From NCBI GenBank assembly GCA_021234155.1, contig JAJEKV010000006.1:11873318-11937317 (forward strand): a stretch of DNA of 64,000 nucleotides. Reading direction: 5' to 3'. Both the position numbers and the translations under genes were made by a program. Source of the DNA: Isoetes taiwanensis (lineage: Eukaryota; Streptophyta; Lycopodiopsida; Isoetales; Isoetaceae). The notes beneath the pieces are model-generated. The model had not been told where the DNA came from and made no database searches. It was given only the letters and a program-made list of their open reading frames with translations. Below are positions 13,034-24,449 of this stretch, in pieces. Position 1 is the first letter of the stretch, and every line of letters starts with the position of its first letter.

Positions 13034-13151
13034 GCTATTGTATAACAGTGTTCATGGTCCACACCACTTTGAAAGCTACAAGTTGACAAGTTGCTATTGT
13101 ATAACATTGTTCATGGTCCACACCACTTTGAAAGCTACAAGTTGACAAGTT
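13034..13151. repeat. Perfect-register tandem duplication, 2 x 59 bp
   Basis: Bases 13,034-13,092 and 13,093-13,151 are the same 59-bp unit with a single difference (AACAGTGTTC versus AACATTGTTC). A recent slippage duplication. Confidence 0.92.
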
Positions 13152-13333
13152 GAAAACGAAAAAATATCTTTGAAATTGATGTTTTACTACAAATGCATCT
13201 AGATAAAAGGAGGAGTAGGCCAGATGATAAGGAAATGATTTGGGGTTTTATCTCTATCTTCAACCGTTCTTTCATTTTGTAATATCTTCATATCAAACCA
13301 TATAAGGATGTTCCCCGCTTATTTTCTTTGATG

Positions 13334-13388
13334 AGAAAAACCGGTTCGACACGCACTTTGAAAAAGCCGGTTCGACACGTACCCTTTG
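13334..13388. repeat. Short direct duplication around CCGGTTCGACACG
   Basis: Two adjacent copies of AAAA(G)CCGGTTCGACACG followed by a CTTTGAAAAA tail, period about 27 bp. Confidence 0.7.
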
Positions 13389-14739
13389 AAAAAAGAAGGA
13401 AAAAATCCTGGACGCCTTCCCTCTCTCACCGCGGAAAAGCTTCATGTACTACCGCCGCTTCTTCAAGAAATCTATTGATCTTCCTATTTCGTCTCTACAA
13501 TCGGGAGTGAGGCGCCACCGCAGATGGCTCACAAGGCCCTTGACCTTTTGGCGCTAATATTGTGGCTAGTGCAAAATTTCAAAAATTTGAGCAAACGCTT
13601 GCTTTGTCGCCGAATCAGGAAGCTATTAATGCAATGGCAGCCTATTCATTCATAGCCCCTCTCTGTGGTGCTATTTCCAAAACACAAAGGTCCTGCTTCA
13701 TTAACCCATTCACGGGTTAAATTTGAAGTTATGGCAAATGTATTGCTCTTACATGATGGGTCTCTCCCTCAGGGTCCAAATGCCTATTTTTAACTTAATT
13801 GTTTTAACTTCCACCATCTCCTTTTCTCGAGGAACAGAGCAAATACTTCCAAAGACAAATCTTCATAATAGCCTTATTCTCTTTCTTTCACTTATTCTAT
13901 CTTTCTGAATAAAAGTACAGAGTAAGTGCCACTACTAGCCTTTACCTCAAAATTCTTTGCTAAACTTGGGTTCCTGCTTGACTAGCTGCGCCTTCTACAA
14001 CAGCCTCCTAATATCTCGATTAGTTTTTGCTCAAGGATCTCAACCTAAATGCGGCTGTGCTCGTAACTCCGCTAGAAGCTCAAATTTACTCGCCATTTTT
14101 ATTTATGCAAGAGAAGGCGAGGCTAGAACCGCCTCTCGTAAACTGCGGTAAGTTTTTTACCTTTTGTTTCTCTTGATAGAACTTACCTTTGCGTCAGATT
14201 TTAAAGTGCAAATAATTGGCCACAATTTGGGAGCCCGTGAGGCAATTTCGTTTGTTTGCTCCTAAATAGTTACAAAAACAGAGTCAAATTTCTAAATCCG
14301 AAGTTCCTGGCCTCACACTCCGCTTCTCAACCCAAATCTGTGCTTTAAGACATTTTCAGACAATGGTCCCGTCAGCATTGCCATGCTTGGTGGGTTATCT
14401 CTCGGAGTTGGGAACATAGCCATGCAAATTTAAGATCCCTTCCTTCATGATTCAAATGTAACTCCACATTCAGTTCAGCTTGTGCACCAATCCTTATAGC
14501 CGCAAGAAACTATTGCATGAAATTAGTGATACAATTGGGTGTTCCTTTGCATGCCCTGCCAAATTATTCTTGGATTTGTTTTCAAGTACAATTCAGCCTT
14601 TTGGATTTTGTTTTCAAGTATAATTCAGTCTTTTCTTTGTAGCTATTTAATTTTATTTTTACGAAAAAATGAAGCCGTAAAAGATGCGCAAGTGCAGGAA
14701 GATGTGCTTTTGTTCATCACCACAATCATAATTCTTCTT

Positions 14740-14945
14740 CTCGCTTTCTATATGGCACACTATTTTTGGGTTGCCGCCTGGCGAAGGTTCCAAGCCGCCA
14801 TTTTCGCAAAGAGGTACCGAGAGCAACATGGTTCCAAGCGCCATTGCAAAGATAAGTCGAGAGTACCCATTGCTACATGATCAATATTGTAAGCATCTTA
14901 TGACTATGTGATAAGTAAATGATTGAACATTCATTTCTAAGCTAA
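14740..14945 (+). repeat. Direct repeat, left copy
   Basis: This shares with 15,680-15,832 the blocks CACACTATTTTTGGGTTG, GGTTCCAA-CGCCATTGCAA, GCTACATGATCAATATTGTA, GCATCTTATGACTATG and AATGATTGAACATTCATTTC in the same order. Within it the GGTTCCAAGCGCCAT segment is itself repeated. The copies lie about 940 bp apart in direct orientation, which would fit terminal repeats of a small retroelement (TRIM-like), but primer site and target duplication were not found. Confidence 0.6.
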
Positions 14946-15679
14946 AGATGCACATACAAAATTTCAAATCATTTTTTCTCATGACACAAGTGCATGAGGC
15001 ATAGCCGGGACCTTAAATTATTGCAAGGTCATTACATTAAAGGTATAGATTCAAAAGTTTACAATGACGCAGGCATTTTAGGAGGCACGAAAATTCGCAA
15101 GGTATGTAAACTGTCTCAGATAGATAGGGCCACATTAATGGCAAGAGATAGGGCCACAAGAAGCACCCCTGCAGATATTCCAATCATTTATACAACGATA
15201 GTCACATTAGTGTAAGCATAAGTTATTTAGTTGGTCTTCTTTGGTACGCTTATCCGACTTCTTTATGTCCTGCATATCACCACTCTATAAATGTGTCAAC
15301 AGATTACAGATAAGCAGCCAAAGCAACCAATTAGCTGTCTAAATTTGGCATTATTTTATTGTTCCTCGTATGTTCTACATGCACCGTGCCCACTAATCAC
15401 TATATTGTGGATTGAATATAGGAACATGTGTCTAGACTGGCCAGTTGTGGTTGGAAACCTCGTGGCACACACACAAGAACTATGTACTCCATGTCGATTT
15501 ACTAAATGCATGAATACTTAAAAATTTATCACGTGGCATTTTCCTTGGTCAATCAATTATGTCCTCGAGGGCGGCTTGATAGAGGTCACAACAAATAGCC
15601 AGCCTACATTTTTATGTTGCATTTCTTTATGTCTATGCATAATAGTTATGAAGAAGGTGAAATTCCTTCTTTTGTTTCT

Positions 15680-15832
15680 CTATATGTCACACTATTTTTG
15701 GGTTGTTGCATAAGTAAGGTTCCAAACGCCATTGCAAGATAAGCCGGAGAGCAGCCTACATGCTACATGATCAATATTGTAAGCATCTTATGACTATGCG
15801 AGCAGCAAATGATTGAACATTCATTTCAGATG
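15680..15832 (+). repeat. Direct repeat, right copy
   Basis: The partner of 14,740-14,945; it lacks the internal duplication of the GGTTCCAA segment. The roughly 740 bp between the copies has no recognised coding content. Confidence 0.6.
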
Positions 15833-16377
15833 CGTGACAAAAGATGGAGATGTCCGTTAACTAATTTAATTGCAACCGTAGGTGCCAAAATATATATAAG
15901 TCTTAATTTGTAAATGCTTGATGCTGTTTCTCACACACACCAATTATAATATTTGTTCGCTGGAAATGGCATTACTTGTTGGGATGGGAACGTAATAGTT
16001 ATTCCCTGCCCTCTTTTTCTTCCTTCTGGTAGGGTATGTTATCATGGTTGCATTTAAGCCCTCAGCCGCCTACATTTTTATGCCCTGTTGTACCTGGATT
16101 GTGTGGACTATACTTTGTCTCTGTGGTTACCGCGATCAAAATATGCTGAGTTCCCAATAGGCAGCTTGTTCTTAACAACTAGAAGTTTTCTACGTATCTT
16201 TAATCAAAGACCGAGAGCACCGAATTTTAAAGATCTAAACGAGTTTCAATGACTAAATCCAAAGTTCACGCGAGGAAGCACTAATCTTGACGGCGCGCAG
16301 ACCAACACAAGGCAAGCAACGTGGTGCAGTGTCTAAATCGCATGTTCTCAGCATGTAGACAAGTCGCGGCAGGCACG

Positions 16378-16475
16378 CAACACAAGGGCAAAAAAGTGAG
16401 GTTCAAACACAAGGTGGCAAAAAAAAGAGGAGGTTCAAACACAAGGCAAAAAAAGTAGAGGCCCAAACCTTGCAT
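16378..16475. repeat. Tandem GGTTCAAACACAAGG repeat
   Basis: Two to three copies of GAGGTTCAAACACAAGG separated by A-rich runs, with a diverged ACACAAGG copy upstream. A minor minisatellite. Confidence 0.6.
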
Positions 16476-17190
16476 GTTCCTACCACATATAGAGATGAGT
16501 TGGTAGAAGAGAACACACGCTTAGGCCGCGATATAAGTTTCTTGTATTTATAATACATTTTCTCTCATTCCTCAAACGAAAACAATTACTATAAAGATAA
16601 GTATTTGGGCAAGGAAAAAGTAATTTTAAATAATCATGAACACATATGTCTTTAACTAATGAAATAGTGCATTGCTATTGTGTTGAATTTGTTAAGTGAT
16701 TAGAAATTGTTTTTTAAGAAGATCAAGTTGCAACTGTGGGATTTTTTAATGAATGGCACGCAGTGTTTTACTCAATGAAAAGCTGCATTAACCATGCCTA
16801 GTAAAGCATATATTCAAGAAAGTCTTATTAGTTTATCATGGGGTCATACCCTATGAAATGAAATGACAAGGAATAGACACCAGAAACAGAACTGATATAT
16901 ATCCATGAAATGAATGCTAGGAGATCTAAGAGGCATATAAACCAATGTCAAATATAGCTAATATTTTCTATGACACTTCCAGTGATAGTTGCAGTAACAC
17001 TTTTGTTACGGCGAAATTCCAAAGACCAAATTTTGCCCGCTTGGGATGAGCCAATCAACTGCCTCCCACACCACTCGATCCTTAATCCCCACGCTGATTG
17101 TCATACACCGGCCCCGCCGATGTTAATAACACCTCGACAGCTACCAACACCACAAGTGATCTCGCCCACTCAAGCCGCATCTTCATCAAC

Positions 17191-17382
17191 TCCAAACAAT
17201 TTGAGCCAACAATAAGCAAGAATTTGCAAAGAACCGATAATTCATCCGTGGATTCTCTTCTATTTATAGAGATCCGAAATACAACAAAGCCTAATTAAGG
17301 CTCCACTAATTCCCTCATACAACGCTCATATCCTAATTTAAGCCTCATTATAAACTTCGCATATCTGGCTTCGCTTTTAACA
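17191..17382 (-). repeat. copia 3' LTR
   Basis: It matches 34,408-34,602 along its length (for example AAGCAAGAATTTGCAAAG, TCTTCTATTTATAGAGATCC and GCCTAATTAAGGCTCCACTA), with scattered indels. A purine tract (minus strand GAGCGAGGGGAG) abuts it at 17,383-17,395, as expected for the polypurine tract. Confidence 0.88.
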
Positions 17383-17399
17383 CTCCCCTCGCTCCTGAT

Positions 17400-18245
17400 T
17401 ATAATGACGGCCACCCCAAGATGGTTAGCACATCCGGCCGCATATCTTCAAGAGAGGTACTCCATCCTGTGATAGATCGGGTTCACCACTTTTTCTCTTA
17501 GTAAAATGATGATGAATGGAGATGCGCTTTTGATTCTTCTATGATGGACCTGGGTTCTCAAGAAGGGCTATACTACTCTTGTTGTCATTGAAAAATAGTA
17601 GTGGGCTCTTTCTCGTGAATAACCGAAATTCTCTCCCAAGAATTGCCTCAGCCACACGTTTCTCACCAATTTATCGGATGTAGCCATATATTCTCCGCCA
17701 CAAGAAGACAAGGTAAATCGAGGTCCGCTCGAATCATAGTCCACGCGGATCACGCCCATGTAGCATGATGCAAAACTGCTGTTGACCTCCTGTCTTGATC
17801 TCCAGCCCAACTGCGATCAACAAACAGACACTAGTTTTACCATGGGATCGGCCGGAATAAGGTCCATACCTTAATCCCATGTTTGATGTGCCCTCAAGAT
17901 ATCCGATAATTCGCTTTTATCAAGAATCCAATGTCGCCGCCCCCGATTTTGCATGAACCTACTCACGCTTCCTGGTCACAGTAACATCGTGTCCGGTACT
18001 AACCATGATATGCATGAGACAACCTAATGCAACGAGGATTGTGAGGGAATACAATTCATTCTAACCCTCGCTTCATCACTAGATCAGGTGGTTCCATCTC
18101 CTTACAAGTCTCGATATGGATCGGGCCACTGAGTATCTTAGCAAACACCCCTTCATTCCAAACCCGCCGATGCCTAGTCTCACAATGGTGGTTTGTGCCT
18201 CGAAGAATGACAAGGGTTCTCTTAGTTCTATCCCTTAGAACCTGA
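17400..18245 (-). pseudogene. copia RNase H and end of RT domain
   Basis: Minus-strand translation across frames shows copia signatures: a CxxM(H) 'VGCLMHIM' block near 17,985, a DWAGDQD block near 17,800, LSSC-GEYMA near 17,690, VWLRQFLGE near 17,650, and a TIF-(D)N-SSIALLENP block near 17,585. These form the RNase H domain that removes the RNA strand during reverse transcription. The segment starts at the gypsy LTR boundary, about 35 residues after the YVDD motif that lies beyond 30,996, so the two pieces are one gene. Confidence 0.75.
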
Positions 18246-19801
18246 TGTGATGTCTCGAATATATACGACACACCCAGCCTATACATACGGACTTTCCTCC
18301 CATGGCAGCAAACTTGCCGAGTGGCTCCTCCGGCCTATTTCGGGCCATCTATGAAATGATGCCCTCAAAGAAGGACACGGAGGGGTCATTCGCCCACGCC
18401 TTCAATGGGACTCCTACGTCAAAGGAAGCATGAATACAGAGGGTTAGCACACAAGATAAATCATATGAGGGCCAACCACTCAAGGGTATGATCCATCCAC
18501 ATACCAACGGCAAAAATATGCATCTAAAACTAAGAAAATACCCTAAACCCCGTGTTCTACCCCGCTCGCATCAGTGAGGATCGACCGACTTTCGGGCCGG
18601 GCCTCAAGAGATTAGCGCACCCTGAACCCTAAGTAGCGCGCCAACGCACAGAACATCGGGTTGTCCACTCCATCCGCCTCCTCCTAATTCTTGCGATGGG
18701 TCAATTCACGCCATGGCTTCGCTTACCTTCCTGGGACGCAGTTCAAGGTATCAAATTTTGAGCCTACCTGTGTCTGGCGACTCCCCGTCCCATGAGGCGG
18801 TGCCTGAAGGCCCCCTTCCGTAATCAAGGTTCCATGGGTGAGCTAGAGAATACGCAAGATCGACGACCCCAGAGACCGCATCTCAATTCTCCTTACTCAC
18901 CCTAAATCTACTCAGTACAGATTCCGCGGTCACACCTCCGCACTCCAGGAGTGTCACTCCATACCCCGCCTGCTCCCGCCTAGCTTGGCCGCCTGGCCAT
19001 TAGCCCAGCCCACCAGAGTCTCGTGAGCCTTTTTATGCCCGCAGCAAGACCTCACCCCCACTTCACAGCCCTGAAACCGGTAAAGGTTACCCATAGCATC
19101 TAAGACCCTGTGCGGGCTCTTGTGCACGAAACAATTAAGTGGGACTCTACGGCTTATCTAGGGATATACTACAATACATGGCTCGTAGTTCTCTACCTCG
19201 CATTCCCCCATTTCGCAGCAATACTAGACAAAGAACCAAATAATCCATCCTTTTCTCGTAGCAAAACCAGACCAAATATAAAGAGAACTTACCTTTATGT
19301 CCGCTGTTCCTAGGGAAAACACAAAGAGAACAGAGAAATGAACACAACCAAGGCCCAATAGGGCGCCGAATTCATTGAAAGGCTATCCTAGCCACCCACC
19401 GGAAGCTCCGCCGCTGGAACGCTTACCATGGGGTGCTTCCATCCTTTACCCCAACCAAATTTCTCGCCTCACGTGTTCTACTTGGTATGGTGGCTCGCTT
19501 GGTACATGATGGCGCCAAATTCCCTCACGCTCCTCTTTAAGCATGGAAAACAGGATGTAGGATCAAAGGATTAGCTCAATTTGGAAATCATGCTGGCTAC
19601 ACCCATTGGCCGTATTTTCCAAAACAAAGAATTAGTCTAATTAATCCTATTTCAGTCCTTAATCGCTATAGGTTATTATTCTTAATGGTTAAACGAATCC
19701 TTTAGAGTAAACCCCCAGGTTACAATACCCCATGGAGAGGCTGCATCTTTAGGGGTAAGACGACGCAGGAGCACACGCATGTGAATACATGGAACGCCAC
19801 A
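18246..19801 (-). repeat. gypsy 3' LTR
   Basis: It aligns with 29,288-30,897 from AATATATACGACAC near the left edge to GAATACATGGAACGCCACA at the right edge. Plus-strand termini are TGTGATGTC... and ...GCCACA, giving the usual TG...CA ends. The copies differ by many small indels, part of which looks like consensus error. Confidence 0.85.
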
Positions 19802-20450
19802 TTCTCCCCTCAAGTAGAAATGTAATGCCAAGCCTCATTGGGGTTAGTTGAGTTGGCAGGAAGCCGTACCCAAGAAAGTGAATTAGAAAGCAATGCCAAA
19901 GGACGCTGAAAGTATAACATTAACACGCTGGAAATTATAGCATTTCGACAAGAATAGACGAAGCTGAAAATATCAAAGTGCAAGCACCACCAAAGTGCCT
20001 TATACAAACTTATCATCAGAGGAAAGTCCGATTTAAAACATCATGGACGCACGAAAATCACATATGTAAACAAAAGGAATCCTAAAAAGGTTGGGTCATC
20101 ATCAGCAACCTTCTATACATGGCAGTCATTTAACTCTCAATCGGGCTCTATTGTCAATATGCCAAGATATCAATAATATTTATTAGATTTGTGGGTTAAA
20201 GTGACCAATTCCCCTATAAAATAAAAAGAAAAATCTATCTATAAGGGAAACCTATGATGCTCATGCGGTTTGCGCTCAATATGCATAAGGAATGGTCTAG
20301 TTCCTCGTAGAGGCCGGTAGATGAACGCAGCTTCATCAACTACACACGCCCGAGAACACAAAGGTGATCTCATCATCGGTTACAGTCATTATAAAATACT
20401 TTACGCATCTACCCCTCGAGCATGATTCTCGGCACTAAGTTTGATGGCTA

Positions 20451-20950
20451 TCAATGTCCTGAGTAAAGACATTGATAGCCATTAAGTAATTTATCATGAA
20501 GGAGACATCCCCGAAGACTCCTCGCTCGCATCAAGTATAGGCTAACTCTACCAAATAAAATATAATCCCCATTGTGATTGTTTACTCCATTACATATAGC
20601 TTCTAGAAGCATATTATCTTCGATAATGCTATTGATACGCTCGCCTGACCGACACCGAGGATGGTAAGCCGTAATTCGCTTGGTCCTGATGGTAAGAAGT
20701 CCTTCCTGCACGCACCTCGAAAATTTAGGATCTCCTCGTCCGATACAATTACCTTTTGGCATCCCTGCAACCCGAAAATCTCTTTGCAAATAAAGGCGGT
20801 ATCGAAAGCGCCCCAGGGTTCCATTACGCAAGAAATGAGCCATCTCTTGACAATTTGTCGACCACTACCATTGTAATGCATCATATCCACCTGAGATACG
20901 GCTCCACAATGAAATCCATGGTTACATTTCCCATTTGGCGCTAAGCACAT
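20451..20950 (-). pseudogene. gypsy integrase core
   Basis: Two overlapping frames together give the catalytic core: VVVDKLS-MAHFLRNGT, then DTAFICKEIF, GMPK, VSD, GDPKF and ITAYHP...GERIN. These correspond to the gypsy IN segment with VVVDRLSK, the second Asp in VSDRDP and the TAYHPQTDGQ-ERVN block. The enzyme would insert the cDNA into the genome. A frameshift lies near 20,800. Confidence 0.78.
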
Positions 20951-21299
20951 CCAAAGGCTGCAACCCCCGAACTCTTAATTGCTCAGCCTTGGTTTGTTGA
21001 CACACCCGCAAAATCGCTTGATGGTCTAGCAATATCCTTCTTGTCAAGGCCAAAAAATAGCCGAGCGATCTAAAGTAAGTTTCTCTTCATAAAACCCGCA
21101 TGTCCAGCTATAGGGTCAAGTAGTGTCATGGAGAATTAATCCTATGCGACTCGAAGCCTTCGTGAACACACACAATCCTATCCTTGTGATATATAATAAG
21201 CGTTCTCTTTCTTATATGAACTAAGGTTTCACGCTCTTTATCTCAGACGTGTTTCTTTACGCAAACTCCCCAAACATCGTAGTGTAATTCGGGATCTCG

Positions 21300-22745
21300 T
21301 ACGTGGTCTGTTTCGAATCGCTTCCCAAACTCACGTAGTGAAATGGCTTACAATGGGTTCGCTAATAAAGGATGACGTGATAATGCATCTACAATGTCTC
21401 ACATTGTGCTTCCCGCTTGTACATAATCTCAAGTCGTATTCCTCGAGGAATTCCATCCATCTTCTCTCGACCGAGATTGAGATTTAATGGGTGGGATAGA
21501 TAGCTTTGAGACTCCATGATCCGTGATCTAGCTGAAATTTTCTACCGAGAAGGTAGTGCAGTTCCAAATACGAGAGTTTAATAACCGCCAAAGAATCCCC
21601 GACATCATGGGTAGGGTATTTGTACCGCTGGCCCATCTTCTTGAATCGTAGGCAACAATCCCCTCCCTCCCATTAGCACTCCAATCGATAGCTATCTTTA
21701 CCAAAGATCCGCGGGCTACTCAGTTTATCCTTTTCGTGATCGGGCAAAGTGCGTGAGACCTAAGTAAGTGATGTTAAAGATCCTTGAGCCTTCAAAGCCG
21801 ACCTCGACTTTGCTTTCCTGCAATGTTCCATCCAATCCTTCACTCTCTCTCATGCTTTGTGAGATTAGTAAGAAAAAGCGCAATTGTTGCAAAATCCTAA
21901 CAAATTCATAATATCCTCGCGAATCACGCAAGAAACTGACTTCCAACATTACCGAATATAGGCCAATCTTTTGCAGTATCGCTCTATTCATTCCGATCTA
22001 GCAATTCCCTCTCATTGTCGATATGCCCCAAAAGTAGCTCCACCTCGGGAGTAAGGCAAACTTGCAGGCATTTAGAGAACTTGCTTAAGAGTCATGGCTT
22101 TAGCTTCGTAGTGCCAAGCCAAGATGTTGTCTGGCGTTGTTGCAAGGTTTTACTATAGACGCAGGAATGTCACAAAGAAAATAACAACAAAGTCATCTAA
22201 GCATTACGAAGATGTCATTCAACCGTACAACTTGTAGTACTAACCCAAAAGGCATAACGGTGAACCCGATAATGCCCATATATCTGGTGCCAAATGCGCA
22301 TTTCTATGAATGTCCTCCTCCTTTATCCGCAGAGATATTTGATGGCAACAAATTCCTGAAGCAGAAATCATCTTGGAGAAATATTTGGCTCCTCGTAACC
22401 GTCCATGAGATCATCCGCCTCTAGGCAAAACATAGCTTATCTCTGATGGTATGCTTATTAAGTTTCTATAATCAACACACACACATCCTCAAGGAGCCAT
22501 CTTTCTTCTTGACAAAAAAGAGTAGGAGAGCGCCAAATGGTGAAACACTAGGGCCGAATAAAACCAGTTTAGTAACTCTGAAGTTGTTTCTTAAGCTCAC
22601 AACTCGAGGACTCCATTCGTATGGGGCCTTGCTGGTAGGCTTAGTAATTGCTCTAGAGCTATCTCACACATTCTACCCCCAAAAGGAGGAAGCCAGGATC
22701 TCATCTGGAAAAAGATCAAGTAAAACCTCGTAAGAAGGGTGGCAA
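21300..22745 (-). pseudogene. gypsy reverse transcriptase and RNase H
   Basis: The minus strand shows, in order, a DLFPDE block near 22,725, TGFIRPSVSPFGA near 22,570, VKKKDGSLRMCVDYRNL near 22,500-22,450, NKHTIRDK, ISADK...HR-AFGTRYMGIIGFTVMPFGL near 22,240-22,330, and further downstream weak matches to the thumb and RNase H region (21,725-21,991). These are the standard fingers and palm motifs of gypsy RT. The YLDD motif region (about 22,050-22,200) is too damaged to read with confidence. Confidence 0.78.
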
Positions 22746-22822
22746 TGTCTTGTGGCATTACTCCGCTTCCTCGCTAAAGGTCGAATCTGCTAATGGAAGC
22801 AAAGTAATGAGGCAAAAGGAGC

Positions 22823-23120
22823 TTATCCCTGTATAGCTTTGCAATCGCCGATTGACATAGACTGCATAACAGGGTGTGGAATGGATCTACCTTTATTGTC
22901 ACGCCAAGGTTCCATTAGCGCGCTTGAAGCTGCAACCTCCGCTTTCAGCCTATGTTGGCCTCGCAGATGCCAAAACCTGCGCCCAACAATAAGATCATAT
23001 TTGCTACCGTCCATTAACTCCTGCACTCAAAGGCAACCGCAGGTGCACCCGCAATCGATCTTAAGGTTACCGCGGCGCGTACCGGGATCTACCATCACAA
23101 AATGAACGCCAGGCCCGATC
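22823..23120 (-). pseudogene. gypsy protease / PR-RT linker
   Basis: The frame contains LMDGSKYDLIVGRRF, matching the conserved end of retroelement aspartic proteases (a hydrophobic stretch, YD-I-G, then the next segment), placed correctly between gag and RT. The catalytic D[S/G]GA site should lie near 23,200 and is not clearly readable. Confidence 0.55.
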
Positions 23121-23639
23121 CCGCTTCCGCCCGCAAAGCCATCAGCAAAGCAAAATTTCATGCGCATTTTCACCAGATCCATCAAAATTATGAAAAGGCT
23201 TACCGCCTACGGCCTATTGTAGAAATAACGTAAGGTCGACTTCGGCCATAAGCGCCAATGGTGGCAAGAATATGAGACGACCGCGGTACTGGGAGCCTCG
23301 CCCCTCGAGAAGCGCATTGGACTCCGTGATCTTCCCAATCGAGGTCACCATGCCGCCAAGCGCCTCCTGACGAAGGGCAATTTCCAAGAGATATATAATG
23401 CTCTTGCCGTGCGATACACTCAGAATATGCTTTTGATTCCACGTAGGCTAGATTCCGCCTCTTTTGGGAATAGACCGTAGTAGAGATTCCGTAACTTCCT
23501 GCTACAACATTAGTGGGTCGTCGCATGTTGAAGGTGACTTTCTTTTTCCCCGCTTATCGTGAGGAGTTCTCGGCCGAGAGGCCCCACCGGGTGAGCTGGC
23601 TTATATGGTGGGACGGGCCGTGGTCGGCAGTAAAGGAGC

Positions 23640-24140
23640 GTGTCGCAGAGCATTGGTTCCTTGGTGTATCCTCTTCTCGAGGCTTACCGCCTTAGCCTCC
23701 TCGCTTGCCTCAGATTTTGGGTCTAGTGCTCCTGGACCATCTGTTTAATGGATGGGGCCAACCCTTCAATGTAGCCTCACCGCCTCTTCTCATTCATCCC
23801 CGGTACATAACCTCAGGCGATGAATTCATCGCTGTAGGCCTGAACATGCCCTTCTCAGTTTAACCTCGTGAAAAGGTTCGATCTGTTGGCATTTAAAGAC
23901 GCAGGCAAATGCAATGCTAGCTTTAAAAGCCTTGGCTTAACTTTGAACTTGCACTTGCTCCTCTGCCTGTGCTGGCTCTGCAACCCCTTCCAAATACTGG
24001 GTAGCCCGTAGGCAACCTTTCGCGTGGTATCATCCTTCTCCGCTATTCCATGGGACTTCCCAAACTCCTTCATATCTCTCGGCCCAACCAGATTCTCAAG
24101 ATTCAGGCCGTATTGGGATTTCCCATCAAACTCGGCCACT
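23640..24140 (-). pseudogene. gypsy gag (capsid-like domain)
   Basis: Reading the minus strand gives EFDGKSQYGLNLENL (24,090-24,135) and then GHVQAYSDEFIA, GYVPGMNEK, YIEGLAPSIKQMVQE and NLRQAR (about 23,690-23,860). This is the retrotransposon gag capsid segment that packages the RNA. The nucleocapsid zinc knuckle expected after it was not found. Confidence 0.65.
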
Positions 24141-24449
24141 TCCTATTCTTCCATATAATAAGTATAGCTGTACTACAACGGCCTTACTAAAGATTCTCTT
24201 ATCCTTACGGGGCTTCTGATGGTCACTCACCCATGAAGCGATGACCCGTAAGACACCAGCGGCTGAGTGGAGGAAGTGGCTGGTCCTTAGAGGAACTTGC
24301 GACGCTTTGAAGCATGAGGCCTCCTGGTGCGTGCATGACTGGCCTTGTGGGAGATGAGTCGCTGTGCAAAATGGACTCAATGGTCGCGAGGTAATTCCTC
24401 GTCCGGGTCCTCCTCGGTTTATGCGGGTTGGTATGCAATACATAGGCTC

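Noticed and set aside
24126-24443. Minus-strand 105-residue ORF as gag nucleocapsid
   Set aside because: No CCHC zinc knuckle and no similarity I can recognise.
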